From assembly GCA_963575745.1 (NCBI GenBank), contig CAUYUJ010018457.1, positions 140,398 to 204,397 on the forward strand: DNA of 64,000 nt, given 5' to 3'. The DNA is from Prorocentrum cordatum. Lineage: Eukaryota > Sar > Dinophyceae > Prorocentrales > Prorocentraceae. The position numbers and the translations under genes were made by a program. Of this stretch, positions 1 through 10,620 are shown in pieces. Numbering within the stretch: position 1 is the stretch's first letter; every line of letters begins with the position of its first letter. The notes under the pieces are model-generated. The model was not told the origin of the DNA, did not search any database, and was given only the letters and a program-made list of their open reading frames with translations.

Positions 1-119
1 TCCCTCCGTCCCCAATCGTCGTCTTCGACGTTCTGCACAACTCTTCCCATTTCGTCGTCTTCCCGGCTGATCGCGATGATGCTGCAAGTTCTTGCGCACC
101 ACGTCACTTTCACGCGCTT

Positions 120-616
120 GGTCAGGAAAGGTTTGAAAAAACAATCGTTTTGCCTGAGACATCCTCGCCATATCGGAAAGTGTGGGGGTCATATCTTAAG
201 ACGCATGTAGCGAAAAATTGGTGTTTCACCTGAGACATCCTCGGACAATGGGGACGTTGAAATCGCCGGTCACATTCGCGGACCTCCAAAAATGAGCGTT
301 GCGCCTGAGACATCCTCGAAACAATTGGATGCACCAGGCGTTCTTGTAAGGCATTGTTTCGGAACGATCTCGGATGACCTCCAAGATGGCCCAAACGCTT
401 CGCTTAAGAGTCATCGTTTCGCTCGAGACATCCCCTAAACAACTCCTTCGGACGGGCCCTCGACAGTGTCTGGTTTCCTTCTCTTCCTCATCTTCCTCTT
501 GCTCCTCCTCCTCCTCCTCCTCCACCTCCCGGTCGCGGACAACAGCGACGACGACGAATTCCTTGGAAGCCCTCGAGATTCTCTTGAAACCCTGGAAGAT
601 TCCTTGAGACATGCGG
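120..616 (+). repeat. Cluster of GAGACATCC motifs with an embedded TCC tract
   Basis: Four copies of a motif close to GAGACATCCTCG lie near 157, 233, 308 and 426, with a degenerate one near 604. Spacing is about 75 to 180 bases. A TCC/TCT tract sits at about 478-532. The same motif, in both orientations, recurs more than 40 times in the window. Open frames here are low-complexity translations and look non-coding. Confidence 0.8.
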
Positions 617-789
617 GGGAAACAACGCGACTTGATCGGGGGGGGGAGGGGCGGGGGCGATCACAAGCGTTATCGCCCAGACTATAAAAACAAAAAAAGG
701 CTCGTAGCTGGCATCGTGTCCGTGACACATCACCTCGGACGGAGGACCAAGTCGGGCGTCAGCGGCACGTCGGGCGTGTGTCGCATCCA

Positions 790-1161
790 TCGACGTATCT
801 GCTCGACCACTCGATCAACTACGACCAGCTCGACTGCGCGAACTGCGCCTTGGTCGAGAATCCTGGCCCGCTGGCTCTACGAGGTGGAGGCGGCGGTGAG
901 GCGGAACCCCAAGGCCCCGGACTTCTCGAACATGGACGGGATCTTCGCGGCTCCCATGGCGGACGACGGGCGCGTGCAGCCCCCAAGCTTCGCGAAGCGG
1001 GTGTCGACGCTGCGCCGCGGCGAGGCGCAGATCATGAAGCAGGGGCGCCTCTACAGCGAGGAAGTGGACACTCTCGGAAGAAGGCCAAGGGCGACAAGGG
1101 TGCAGGCAATGCCTGCAAGGCCGGCAAGGCCAGCAGGTCGCCCGATGGCGTCGACCAGTAG
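790..1161 (+). pseudogene. Fragment of an unidentified dispersed protein family, frameshifted twice
   Basis: Three reading-frame segments join into one coherent stretch. It begins with NYDQLDCANCALVE, continues in another frame as LARWLYEVEAAVRRNPKAP then KRVSTLRRGEAQIMKQGRL, and ends in a basic KKAKGDKG tail before a TAG. The frame changes at about 865 and 1077, each consistent with a one-base indel. I recall similar sequence around dinoflagellate retroelements, but I cannot name a function. Flanks are repeats and there is no convincing ATG, so this is a decayed fragment. It is the only plus-strand coding remnant I recognise. Confidence 0.45.
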
Positions 1162-1349
1162 GGGCCTTCAGTCCCGGGGTGCCCAGGCCCATGGAGCAGG
1201 ACTTTCAGCGACACCTGCTCCAACGACGCATGCTGCCTGGGCGCCCCCGTCGTCGCTCCCCTCGCATTGCCGTGGCTCTTCGGCATGGTCGAGCTTGGCG
1301 ATCTGATGATGTTAACGACGGACCTCGACCTGACCCGGCCAAGGACTTG

Positions 1350-1460
1350 TGGGATCCCTACAAAACCTCATGGGACGCCGATGGGATCTCTACGTAACCT
1401 CATGAGACCCCCATGGGATCCGTACGGAACCTCATGGGGCCCCCTATGGAATCCCATACA
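1350..1460. repeat. 32 bp tandem repeat, about 3.5 copies
   Basis: The phrase GGGATC(C/T)...ACCTCATG repeats at 1351, 1383 and 1415 with a partial copy after 1445, giving a 32 bp period. Confidence 0.75.
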
Positions 1461-1539
1461 GACCCGATCCCTTTTCGGGCCCCGTTGTTTTGTTGTTCGT
1501 TGTTCGTCTCCCCCCCGGGGGTCCCGGCAGCCAGCTTCA

Positions 1540-1675
1540 TCAGCATCAACAACAACAATCATGTTAAGACTGTTCGCTCTTATCTGCTCGAATGTCATCC
1601 AACGTGTATTCCCCAAACCCTCGATACCCGCCCTTTTCGTCTTCGATCATATCTCTTTTGGGAGGTATATGTTTC
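1540..1675 (-). repeat. Short dispersed element with AAC/GTT tail, copy 1
   Basis: About 110 bases following a short CAA run match 3165-3300 closely. Both copies contain CAACGTGTAT and CGTCTTCGATC. Read on the minus strand, each is a short body ending in a GTT-type tail, as in some SINEs or 5'-truncated LINEs. No protein is encoded. Confidence 0.55.
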
Positions 1676-1799
1676 TTCCCTGCAGGCCGGGCTCCGGCAA
1701 GCGGCAGGGCGGCCGCGGACCGTCGGCCTGGCCAGCGGCAGCGCTGATAGGCGGCAGCCCGACCCCAAGAGGGACGGACAGGGGACCGACCACGACGCG

Positions 1800-1830
<31 letters not shown>

Positions 1831-1854
1831 GAAAGCGAGAGCTACAGCGACAGC

Positions 1855-2545
1855 GGGGCAACGAAGGGCAGGAAGGGGGCAACGAAAGGCGACAGCGGGG
1901 CCATCCAAGGGCTTGCGTATGGGGCCACGAAGGGCGCGAACGAGCGGGGGCCACGAAGGGCAGATAATGCGGGGCCACAGAGGGCAACGACGGGGCCACT
2001 GAGGGCAGCAACGGGGCCACGTAGGACAGCGAGGGGGCCACAAAGGGCGACAGCGGGGCCACGAAGGGCTTCCGTATGGGGCCACGACGGGCGCGAACGA
2101 GCGGGTGCCACGAAGGGCATACATATATTGGCCCGCAAAGAGCAAGAACGGGGCCACTGAGGGCAGCAATGGGGTCACGAAGGGCAACGAGGGGGCCACG
2201 AAGGGCAGCAGCTGGGCCACGAGGCGCATGCAGATTGGGCCACAACGGGCGCGAACGAGCAGGGGCCACGAAGAGCATACACCCTGCGAAATGCTTAAGA
2301 AATCATGGGTTAAGAAATTCATAGTCTCAGAACTTGAGTAAAAACCCAACATTTCTATTAACATCTTAATGTTTTCATTGACACGTTAAGAATCATCAAG
2401 ACTCTGGCCGAAACCCTAAGTTTTCTTAAGCATCGCCTAAGGTTTGGATGTATGGGGCCACGAAAGGCAGCGAAGAGGCCATGAAGGGCTGCAACGGGGC
2501 CACGGAGGGCAGTGAGGGGGCCACGAAGGGCAGCGAGATCCCGAT
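1855..2545. repeat. GGGGCCACGAAGGGCA minisatellite, interrupted
   Basis: Units of about 24 to 27 bp built on GGGGCCACGAAGGGCAGCAA run from 1855 to 2275 and resume at 2455-2545. A 179 bp AT-rich island interrupts them. The long open frames on both strands are translations of the repeat and are not annotated as genes. Confidence 0.85.
2276..2454. mobile_element. AT-rich island with terminal inverted repeats (MITE-like)
   Basis: The island lies inside a GC-rich minisatellite. Its ends are inverted: CATACA near 2276 faces TGTATG at 2449-2454, and ATGCTTAAGAAA (2291-2302) faces TTTCTTAAGCAT (2422-2433). The interior is AT-rich and non-coding. Small size, TIRs and a clean break in a tandem array suggest a non-autonomous DNA transposon. 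I could not define a target-site duplication. Confidence 0.4.
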
Positions 2546-2830
2546 TCCTAAGTAAGCTGTGAAGGAGTCCTGAGCGTGAGCGCAACTCCTGGATGCCTGA
2601 GTGTGAGAAGCGCGTTGCGGGGAATTTCAAAGCAAGAGCGCAATTCTTCAGTAAATTGCAAACAAGTCCCGAGCGAGAGCGCGACTCCAGAGCGCCGAGA
2701 GTACGATTCCTGAATAGTTTATGAAGCAGTCTGAAGCGAGAGCACGATGCCTGCGTAAAATGCAAAGAAATATCAGGCGGGAGCGGGGGTCCTAGCTAAA
2801 TTGCGAGGACCTCTCAGGCGGGAGCCGTTG
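2546..2830. repeat. ~45 bp minisatellite, first block
   Basis: Units contain GAGCGAGAGCGCGA, then a variable CCT/CCG GAGT stretch and AATTGC. The same unit returns at 3516-3745, so the block appears duplicated around the AAC tract and short dispersed element between them. Confidence 0.7.
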
Positions 2831-3195
2831 TTGTAATGCGGGGGCCAACAACACAGTTCGAGCCTCGTGACTTTCCCTGATAACAAACAGGGTGCGAGCC
2901 CCAGGAGAAGCACGTCAGCTGAAAAAGCGCTATGGTCACCAGAGGGGGGATCAACACAAATTATTCGTCAGTAGTGAGTTCAACAGCAACGACAAGAGCA
3001 ACACCAACAACACCAACAACAACACCAACAACGACCGTAATAACAACACCAGCACCACTTACAGCAACACCATCAACAAAAACAACCATTGCACCGACAA
3101 CAGCAACAACAACTACACCAACAGCAACACTAACAATAACAATAACGACGACAACACCAACAACAGCAACAACAACAACAACAACAACACTCATG
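2831..3195. repeat. AAC-rich microsatellite and its shared leader
   Basis: A leader containing GGCGGGAGCCGTTGTTG and GTGCGAGCCCC passes into an (AAC/AACA)n tract from about 2985. The same leader and tract type recur at 3728-4195. Translations are poly-Thr/Asn and are not genes. Confidence 0.8.
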
Positions 3196-3300
3196 TTGAT
3201 ACTGTTCGTTCTTGCCTGCTCGCGTGTCATTCAACGTGTATGTCCCAAACACTTGGTACCCGCCCTGTTCGTCTTCGATCGTACCCCCTGGGGACCTGCC
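3165..3300 (-). repeat. Short dispersed element with AAC/GTT tail, copy 2
   Basis: This is the second copy of the element at 1540-1675. It is joined directly to the AAC tract, which would be its 3' GTT tail on the minus strand. Confidence 0.55.
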
Positions 3301-3515
3301 GCGAGTAATTGGTGCATCCCCTGAAACACGGGAAGAGAGGACGGATGGAAGGGGGAGGGAGAAGGATGGAGCACGGGATTGGCAGGAGGGGGAGTAGGAG
3401 CAGAAGACACGTGGCAGAACCAGACGGGCCCATCGGGTGGGTAGAGCCTAACAGGTGGGTCGGGAAGGCGGGCTCAAGCGGCCAGGTCAAGCAGGCGTGT
3501 TTGTGAACAGGAAAT
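3301..3515. other. No gene seen
   Basis: Purine-rich sequence between two repeat blocks. There is no coding signal or recognisable motif. Confidence 0.6.
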
Positions 3516-4195
3516 AACATATGAATCGCGAGGAGAGCTCGAGCAATAGCGCGATTCCGAAGTAAATCGTGAGAAAGGCCACCACGAGAGCGTGATTCCT
3601 GAGTGTCGAGGGCGCGGCGTCTGAATACATTGCGATGAAATCTCACGCGAACGCGCGATTCATGCGTACCTTGTGAGGAAGTCCCGAGCGATGCCACGAT
3701 CTTGGAATAACTTGCGAAGAATTATCAAGCGGGAGCCGTTGTTGTTGTAACTCGGCGGCCCGGGTGCGAGCCCCGGGAGGAGCATTCCAATTGACAAAAA
3801 ACATTAGTTCCCCCGCAGAGGGGGATCACAACTGATATGTGTTTAGAAATGGAAGCTCAGCAACAACGATAACTTTAACAACAGTAACAACAACCTAAGC
3901 AGCACCAACAACCACAATACCAACAATAACATCAACAACAACAGCAACGGCAACACCAACACCAAGACCAACACCAACGCCAACACCACCACCGACAACA
4001 GCAACACCAACAACACAAACAGCAACAACAACAGCAACAACAACAGCAACAACAACAGCAACAACAACAACACCAACAACAACAACAACAGCAACAGCAA
4101 CAACAACAACAACCGCAACAACAACAACAACAACAACAACAACACCAACAACAACAACAACAACAACAGCAGCAGCAGCAACAACAACACCAGGA
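3516..4195. repeat. Second 45 bp minisatellite block, leader and AAC/CAG-CAA tract
   Basis: This repeats the order seen at 2546-3195: GAGAGCG(C/T)GATTCC units to about 3745, the leader with GTGCGAGCCCCGGG, then an (AAC)n tract from 3855 to 4195. Minus-strand poly-Leu/Val/Cys frames here are repeat translations. Confidence 0.8.
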
Positions 4196-5130
4196 CACTG
4201 AATTCCCATGCAAGTGGGCGCTTCAAATGTGTCCTCGTTTGAAGTACCATGGAAGTTCCACTATCCTTCCACCTGCCCGATCCTTGAACTGAATCCTCTT
4301 CATCTCTCCTCCAACCCGTTACCTTCTTCCCCCCAACGCCTCCCGTCCCCTCTATCTGGCCTGGCCCATCCGCTCCTCCCTTCCCCCCTGCGGTCCTCAG
4401 GCACGTTCTTGTGCGAGCCCTGCGGATCATTTCCCGTGGGCAAGCGGATGTGGACACATGCAGGCACTGCGGCATAGCAAACACATAATCAGAATCGGAG
4501 ATATGGATGGCAGCAAAGACGGAGGCGAAGACACCAGGCAGACCAGCGGACACACGATTGACGTGCTGCCTAGACAGAACAGCGAGTGGCGGCGGAAGGG
4601 GAGGAGTGGTGGCGGAAGGGGAGGGAGGAGGGCGAGAGGAAAGGAGGGAAGAGGGGGAGGAGAAGGGGGGAGGAGGAGGTGGAACCCCAGACCCCCTTCT
4701 GCTATCTCATCCCCCTTCCTCCTCATCTCCTCCACACTCCGCCATCTCCCCGCCCCACCTCCCTCCCCAGAGGTCATCAGACCTCCGCGGATGCCTCCAG
4801 CTAAGAAGGCATCGAAACGGGGAAGACAATTAAGACATCGATCCTCCCTCGATCCGTTCCTCTCCTCCCGTTGGCACCACTTGGCTCGTCAGCGATAGCA
4901 CCCGCAGCAGCAGACGAAACGAGCGCGCCCCACTGAAAACTGAATCGCCACCCGCAAACTGGGAAGTAAGTTGGGGGTGGCAAGGGAGACACCCCCAGCC
5001 TCCGCCTCGTCATACGTGCTGAACTCAGAACTCTGCAAACTAGACCGTGCAATCACGAAAGCAATGCTGAAGCTTGGCACACTCCCTGTCGTCAGGGGTC
5101 GCCATGTCTCGGGGGCGCGCAGACATGGAT
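4196..5130. other. No recognisable gene
   Basis: Mixed pyrimidine-rich (4250-4390) and purine-rich (4580-4690) sequence. Overlapping frames on both strands show no conserved motif or consistent coding bias. Confidence 0.5.
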
Positions 5131-5134
5131 TAGC

Positions 5135-5174
5135 GATCCATGGATTTGGCGCGCGGTCGCCAAATCCATGGATC
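5135..5174. repeat. Perfect 17 bp inverted repeat (hairpin)
   Basis: Arms 5135-5151 and 5158-5174 are exact reverse complements (GATCCATGGATTTGGCG) around the 6-base spacer CGCGGT. CTAATCCATG recurs about 90 bases downstream near 5261. There is no U-run to suggest a terminator. Confidence 0.9.
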
Positions 5175-5802
5175 GGGGGAAGTGCCCTCCCAAAATGCTG
5201 CCGGTGTCGCCTCGTTCGGCGTCGGAAATCCGCGATTTCCCATGAAAACAAGACCCGTCGCTAATCCATGCCCCCTGAATCCACGTTTGCGATCGCCTGA
5301 ATGTCAAATCACAGGGGGACTTCCTCCCCTCACTCATACCTCCTCTCCCTGCTGCGAAGCGCGGTCCTTGCGCCCATTGACTGGGCGCGGGCGCAAGCCC
5401 CTCTGGTGTCCAGCACGGGTCCCCAGGAGCACACGCTGCACAGCGCCCAGCGGAAAAGCGCGCAGCAACCAACCCGCGGCCGCCCTCCCCCTCCCTCTTC
5501 CCACGCGAGCCCTGGAGCCGAAATTGCACTCGGCAGTCTTCTCCTGCCCTTGGGGTGCCCTGTGCGCGTCGGGGAACGCGGTGGCCTTCCTGACGGCTCC
5601 ACCTGCACGGAGAAACTGCTCGCCGCTCCGGGTGGTGTGGAACTCTTCCACCACGAGGGGCGGTGGCCGGGGAGGGCGAGGTGGGCAGTCTGGGCGGGCC
5701 TCGCCTCCTTGCAGATCTCGTCCAGCAAGGTGCACTTCTTGGCCTCGGCCCCAGCGCCCCGCGAGCCCCGTCGACCCAGGCACCCAAACCACACTCCTCG
5801 TC
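5175..5802. other. No recognisable gene
   Basis: GC-rich sequence with overlapping frames on both strands. Nothing recognisable. Confidence 0.5.
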
Positions 5803-5955
5803 GTTATCATCCTCATTCTCATCCTCATCCTCATCCTTATCCTCATCCTTATCCTTATCCTCATCCGTATCCTCACCCTCCTCCTCCTCCTCCTCATCAT
5901 CATTATCATCACCACCACCATCATCATCCTCACCGCCACCGCCACCGCCACCGCC

Positions 5956-5986
<31 letters not shown>

Positions 5987-6292
5987 GCAGCATCATCATC
6001 ATCAGCAGCATCAGCATCATCAGCATCATCATCACTACCATGATCACCACCAGCACCATCATCCTCATCACCAAACCACCACCAACACCATCACCATCAT
6101 CATCACCAGCATCATCATCATCAGCATCAGCATCATCATCAACAACATCATCATCATCGTCATCATCACCATTATCAGCATCAACAACATCATCATCATC
6201 GTTATACGTAACATCCGCATCATCCTCATCATGTTCATCATCAGCAGCATCATCATCGTCGACGTCGTCATTATCATCCTCATCATCATCTT
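5803..6292. repeat. ~490 bp CTC/CAT trinucleotide-type microsatellite
   Basis: Imperfect TCATCC, CTC, CAC and CATCAT runs fill the interval. Translations are poly-Ser/His/Ile (plus) or poly-Met/Asp (minus) and are rejected as genes. Confidence 0.95.
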
Positions 6293-7354
6293 TTTGGGGT
6301 TGGCATCGCGCCCACAAAGCTTCACCCGCCTCGGCAACGACCGCTGTGCGAATCAACAGGTCGCCAGGCAAACCGGGAACACCACACGAACCGACCTGCG
6401 ATAGGCAAAGACGTGGATTGAATCGTGGCCTGAAGGATGAGCGAGCATGCCGCATGCGAAACGAAAGGGAAGAGGGATGAAGAGAAAGGAGGAAGGAGCG
6501 CCAGGGAGGAAATGAGGGAGAACAAAGCGAAATGCCTAATGCGGCCGAGCGGCAGTTGGCACGAGAAACGAGCTGTACAAGCACAGCCGGGCACACACGA
6601 AGAGGGAAACAACAAAAAATCCACAAGCCGTTCTAGCAGGGCGGGCAGGGCAGGCGGAAGCCGAGGCTCGACACGGCCACACTCCTCAGCAACACGGTGG
6701 GGCGCACGCAGTGAACCTTTCTGCAAAGGGGAAGAAGGAACGAGGAAGAAGGAAAGGAACGGGAACCAGAAAGCAGGGCACCAGGGCCAATGCTGGCGCA
6801 CCACGGGCCTCACACGCACGACCTGCGCAGGCGGGGCGGCGCAGATGCTCTGGCGCGCAGGCCGGCCCCGGACACGAACGCCTCGCTCCGCCACCCCGAG
6901 GGGGGGAGGGACAAGCCGGGAGAAGCCGAGAGCGGACCACTTCGGGGAACCAAAAAGGACATAAACATAAAAACTCGGAGGTCCGCGCGGATTTCTCGGA
7001 TCGGCGCTGGGGCCACCTGGCGGCGCCTCCGGCGCCGCCCCTGGCGCGCTGGGGCCCCCGAGGGTTACCAAAAAGAAGCAGGGAAAAAAGGGGGATCCAA
7101 AGTCCGTTCCCTCCTGCCCCTCCCCCCTCGGCAGGCCGCTCGCGCACGCGCCCTCGCGCTGGCGGGCGGCCGCGCGCCGCGGCAGGGGAGGCCAAAACAC
7201 ATTCCCCCAGCGACGCCGCAGGCGCGCCGCGGCCGGGGCAGGCCGGCGCAGATGCGTCTGCGTGGCCCAGCACGGCGGCAGCCCAGCGAGGACGTCAGGA
7301 GAGCATGCCAACTGGGAGAGAGCACCGAGAAAATGCACGCTGAGGCACTCCTGC
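6293..7354. other. GC-rich stretch without a recognisable gene
   Basis: Long frames exist on both strands but overlap one another, are Arg/Pro/Ala-rich and lack motifs. This is what high-GC DNA yields by chance. Confidence 0.5.
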
Positions 7355-8345
7355 AAGACCTTTCCGGACAAGAGCGGGAAGCGCCGCTTCTCTGAGCTTG
7401 CATGCGCACGCGCGCGAGGAGTTGCATTCAGCACGCATGTTTGCGCATGGGGTGCCATCGCTGGGATCCCCTGCGTGCCCAGATGGTTGCCATTGGCAGC
7501 TAATGTCTAGTGGTTGTCTGCGCTTGCTTTGGTCAAGCGTTGCGCGTGGCCTGTGCATGTGTGTGTGTGCGTGTGTGCGTGTGCCTGTGTCTCTGTGTGT
7601 GTGCCTATGTGCGGCGGTGTGCGTGTGTGCGGCTGTGCGTGCAAGGTGTCTTGGGCGCGCGGGACGGGGGGTGTACGGCGTGCGTACGGATGTGCTCCGG
7701 GGGTGACCGGCGGAGGGATGTACGGTGCACGTGCGGGATGTGTTCTGGGGGGGACGGGCGGAGGAATGTACGGCATGAGTATGGTATATCCGTGGTGTAC
7801 GTTTCTATATGGCCATTTGCGTGCTGGGGGTGTGTCATGTGTTCTGTGCGTTGCATGCGTCGTGTATTGCGTCGTGTGGCAACCAACGATGGCAATGACA
7901 CTGACGATGATGATGACGATGGCGATGACGCTGATAATGTCAATGATGGTGACGATGACGATGATGCTGCTCATGTTGATGATGATGATGATGATGCTGA
8001 CGATGATGCTGACTATGATAATAGTGATCATGATCATCATCATAATCATCAGAATCATCATCCTCGTGATCACGATCATGCTTGGAATAATGGTGAAGAT
8101 GATGAAAGGTTTCTTAGGGTGTACTCTGGCGTTTTTGGGGTCCTCTGGGGCGCTTATTGGAGCTGTCTTCGGTCATTGTGAAGCCCTCCAGAAGCGTTCC
8201 AAGACGAAGCATCAAGTAGAACGCACTCGACATTTCGATGTTCTGAGGATGTATCGAGCGAAATAGCAATGTTCGAGCCTCGACGTCTCAAAATAAGCTC
8301 TTCGAGCTGTTGTTGTTCGAAAATGTCTCGAGCGAAACGGCCAAT
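7355..8345 (+). repeat. Composite repeat unit 1
   Basis: Modules in order: a conserved block at 7355-7560 (TTTCCGGACAAGAGCGGGAA through TGGTTGTCTGCG), a TG-rich tract (7555-7650), a GC-rich minisatellite of CGTGCGGGATGTG type (7650-7800), a GAT/ATG tract (7885-8090), and two GATGT(C/A)TC-GAGCGAAA motifs near 8272 and 8316. The same order recurs from 8346 and from 10066. Confidence 0.75.
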
Positions 8346-9130
8346 GTGAGGGGAACCTTTCCGGACAAGAACGGGAAGCGCCGCTTCTCTGAGCTGGCCT
8401 GCGCAAGCGCGCATGGATTTGCAACCAACGCGCATGCGTGTCCATGAATGCAGTCGCTGGGCTCCCCTAATTGCCCAGATGGTCGCCGTTGGTAGCTCGT
8501 GTTTAGTGGTTGCCTGCGGCTGCTCTGGTCAGGTGTTGCGCGTGGCCTATGCCTGTGTGCGCATGTGCATGTGCATGTGTAAACGTGTGTGTGCCAGTGT
8601 GTGTGCCTGAGTGCGCGGCTGTGTGCGTGTGTGCGCGTGTGTGCGCGGGCGTGTACAAGGTCTGTGCCAGGGGGCGGGGGGAGGGGGTTCGCGGTGTGCG
8701 TACGGGGCGTTTCTGGCGGGCACGCGGGGGGGTTGTACGGTGTGCGTGCGGGGCGTGTGCCTGGCGGGCGGGCGGTAGGGGCGCAGGGTGTGCGTACGCG
8801 TTGTGTTTAGTGTGAGTGATGTATTGTTTACGTGGCGTGTGCTCTGTATGGGCATTCATGCGCGTTATTCCTCCTCCTCCTCCTCCTCCTCCTCCAACTC
8901 CTCCTCCAACGCATCATCCTCCTCCTCCTGCTCTTCCTCCTCCTGTTCCTTTTCGTTCGCCTCCTCCATCTCCTCCTCCTCCTACTCCTCCTCCTCCTCC
9001 TCCTCGTTTCTCTGGGGATGTCTCGAGCGAAAGCCTCATTGTGAACGAAAGGCGTTTCACCCATACGACTTCAACATCCCAGTTGTTCGAGGATGTATCA
9101 AACGAAGCGGCCACTTTGAGGGGAACCTGT
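8346..9130 (+). repeat. Composite repeat unit 2
   Basis: Block at 8355-8555, TG tract (8555-8660), GC minisatellite (8660-8800), a linker with TGTTTACGTGGCGTG, a TCC tract (8868-9008), and a pair of GATGTCTC-type motifs 74 bases apart (about 9014 and 9088). The linker also occurs in unit 3. Confidence 0.75.
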
Positions 9131-10065
9131 CCTGTTTGAGCTGAGTGGTTGCCTGGGGTTGCTTTGGTCAGCTGTACCACGTGGACTGCACAGTGCGTGC
9201 GTATGTGCGTATATGCCTGTGTGCGTATATGCCCGTGCGTGTGTGTGTGTATGTTATGTTGTGTTGTGTTGTGTTGTGTCGTGTCGTGTCGTGTCGTGTC
9301 GTGGTGTGTTGTGTTGCGTTGTGCTGTGGTGTATGTGTGTGCGCCTGTGTGTGCTTGTGTGTGCGACCGTATTGACGCGCGTATGCAGGGGGCGCAACGC
9401 CAACCTGTGCACCTCAACCCGCCTGGCCGTTTTAAACGGCCTTGCCGTTCTAATACGGACGGTGCTTCTAACCTGGAATGGAACTGTTTCAGACTTCGCT
9501 CCAAAATCAAAATTCCTGAGGATGTTTCAAGCGAAACACCCGTTTTCATTGGCCCAGGGTTCCTTTCTGACATCGGTGATCGAAGGATGTCTCGAACAAG
9601 AGCGTCATTGTTCAACATTTTTGCGATTTTGACAACGATTTTAACATCTCTATTTCACGACGACATATCGAAGAAAGGCCTCACTTTCGACATGCAGCGA
9701 TTTTGATTACCCCTTTCCCACATCCCATGTTCCGGAGGATGTCTCAAACGAAACGGCTCTTTGTTTACGAATAGACCGACCTATTTCGCGAGCCATTCCA
9801 ACATCTCATCGCTTGGAGAATGTAGCAGGCGAGCGCCTCCTGCTTTCAGATAGTAGGTCTTGAAACAACCCCTTCGACATTTCATTGTTGTTGATAGTGT
9901 CTCATGCGAAATGAGAATACTCAAATAATCGTTGGATTGCTGGGCGAGCTCCATAATTCATGGTGGATGTCTCGGGCGAGAGCCTCATATTTAACACAAT
10001 GCGTCTCGAGCATATTATCTCAACATCCCCATTTTGAGGATGCCTCGAGTGAGACGGCAATTTGG
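9131..10065 (+). repeat. Partial composite unit and dispersed motif copies
   Basis: A short block remnant and TG/TGTGTCG tract (9130-9370) precede unique-looking sequence. GATGTCTC-type motifs lie near 9518, 9583, 9733, 9965 and 10034. No gene is recognised. Confidence 0.65.
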
Positions 10066-10620
10066 GGGGAACTTTTCCGGACAAGAACGGGAAGCGCCGC
10101 TTCTCTGAGCTTGCCTGCGCGCGCGCATGGATTTGCAACCGACGCGCACGCGTGCACATGGATGCAGTCGCTGGGCCCCCCGAAATGCACAGATGGTCGT
10201 CGTCGGTAGCTCGTGTTTAATGGTTGCCTGTGGTTGCTTTCGTTAGGTGTTGCGCGTGACCCACGCTTGTGACTGTGCATGTGTGTGCGCGTGTGCGCCT
10301 GTGCGGCTGCGCGCGCGCGTGCGCGCGCGCGCGCGCGCGCGCGTGCGCGCGCAGGGCGCGTGCCGAGGGGGCGGAGAGGGGGCCGCGCAGCGCGCCAGGC
10401 GCGCGTGCCCAGCGGGCGGGCGGGAGGGGCGCGGGGTGCGCGTGCGTCTTGTGTTTGTTGTGAGTGGTTCGCTGTTTACGTGGTGCATGCTCTATATGGA
10501 CATTCAAGCGTTGGGGGCGCGTCGTGGTCCTCCTCTTCCTCCTGCTCCTCCTCGCCCTCCTCTTCCTCCTCCTCCGCATCCCCCCCCCCCCCCCCATCCC
10601 GTGCCGGGCGCGACGTGGGT
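10066..10620 (+). repeat. Composite repeat unit 3
   Basis: Block at 10066-10265, alternating CG/TG tract (10270-10350), GC minisatellite to 10440, linker with TGTTTACGTGGTGC, then a TCC tract with a C-run (10520-10600). Module order matches unit 2. Confidence 0.75.

Noticed and set aside
2410-2425. Telomere-like CCCTAAG
   Set aside because: A single copy with no tandem repetition.
3728-3790. Possible tRNA or tRNA-derived T-arm (GGTGCGAGCCCCGGG)
   Set aside because: The loop lacks TTC, no anticodon or D-arm can be folded, and the same leader precedes another AAC tract with a different sequence around it.
5803-6292. Very long frames through the CTC/CAT tract
   Set aside because: They encode only homopolymer-like Ser/His/Ile or Met/Asp strings set by the microsatellite.
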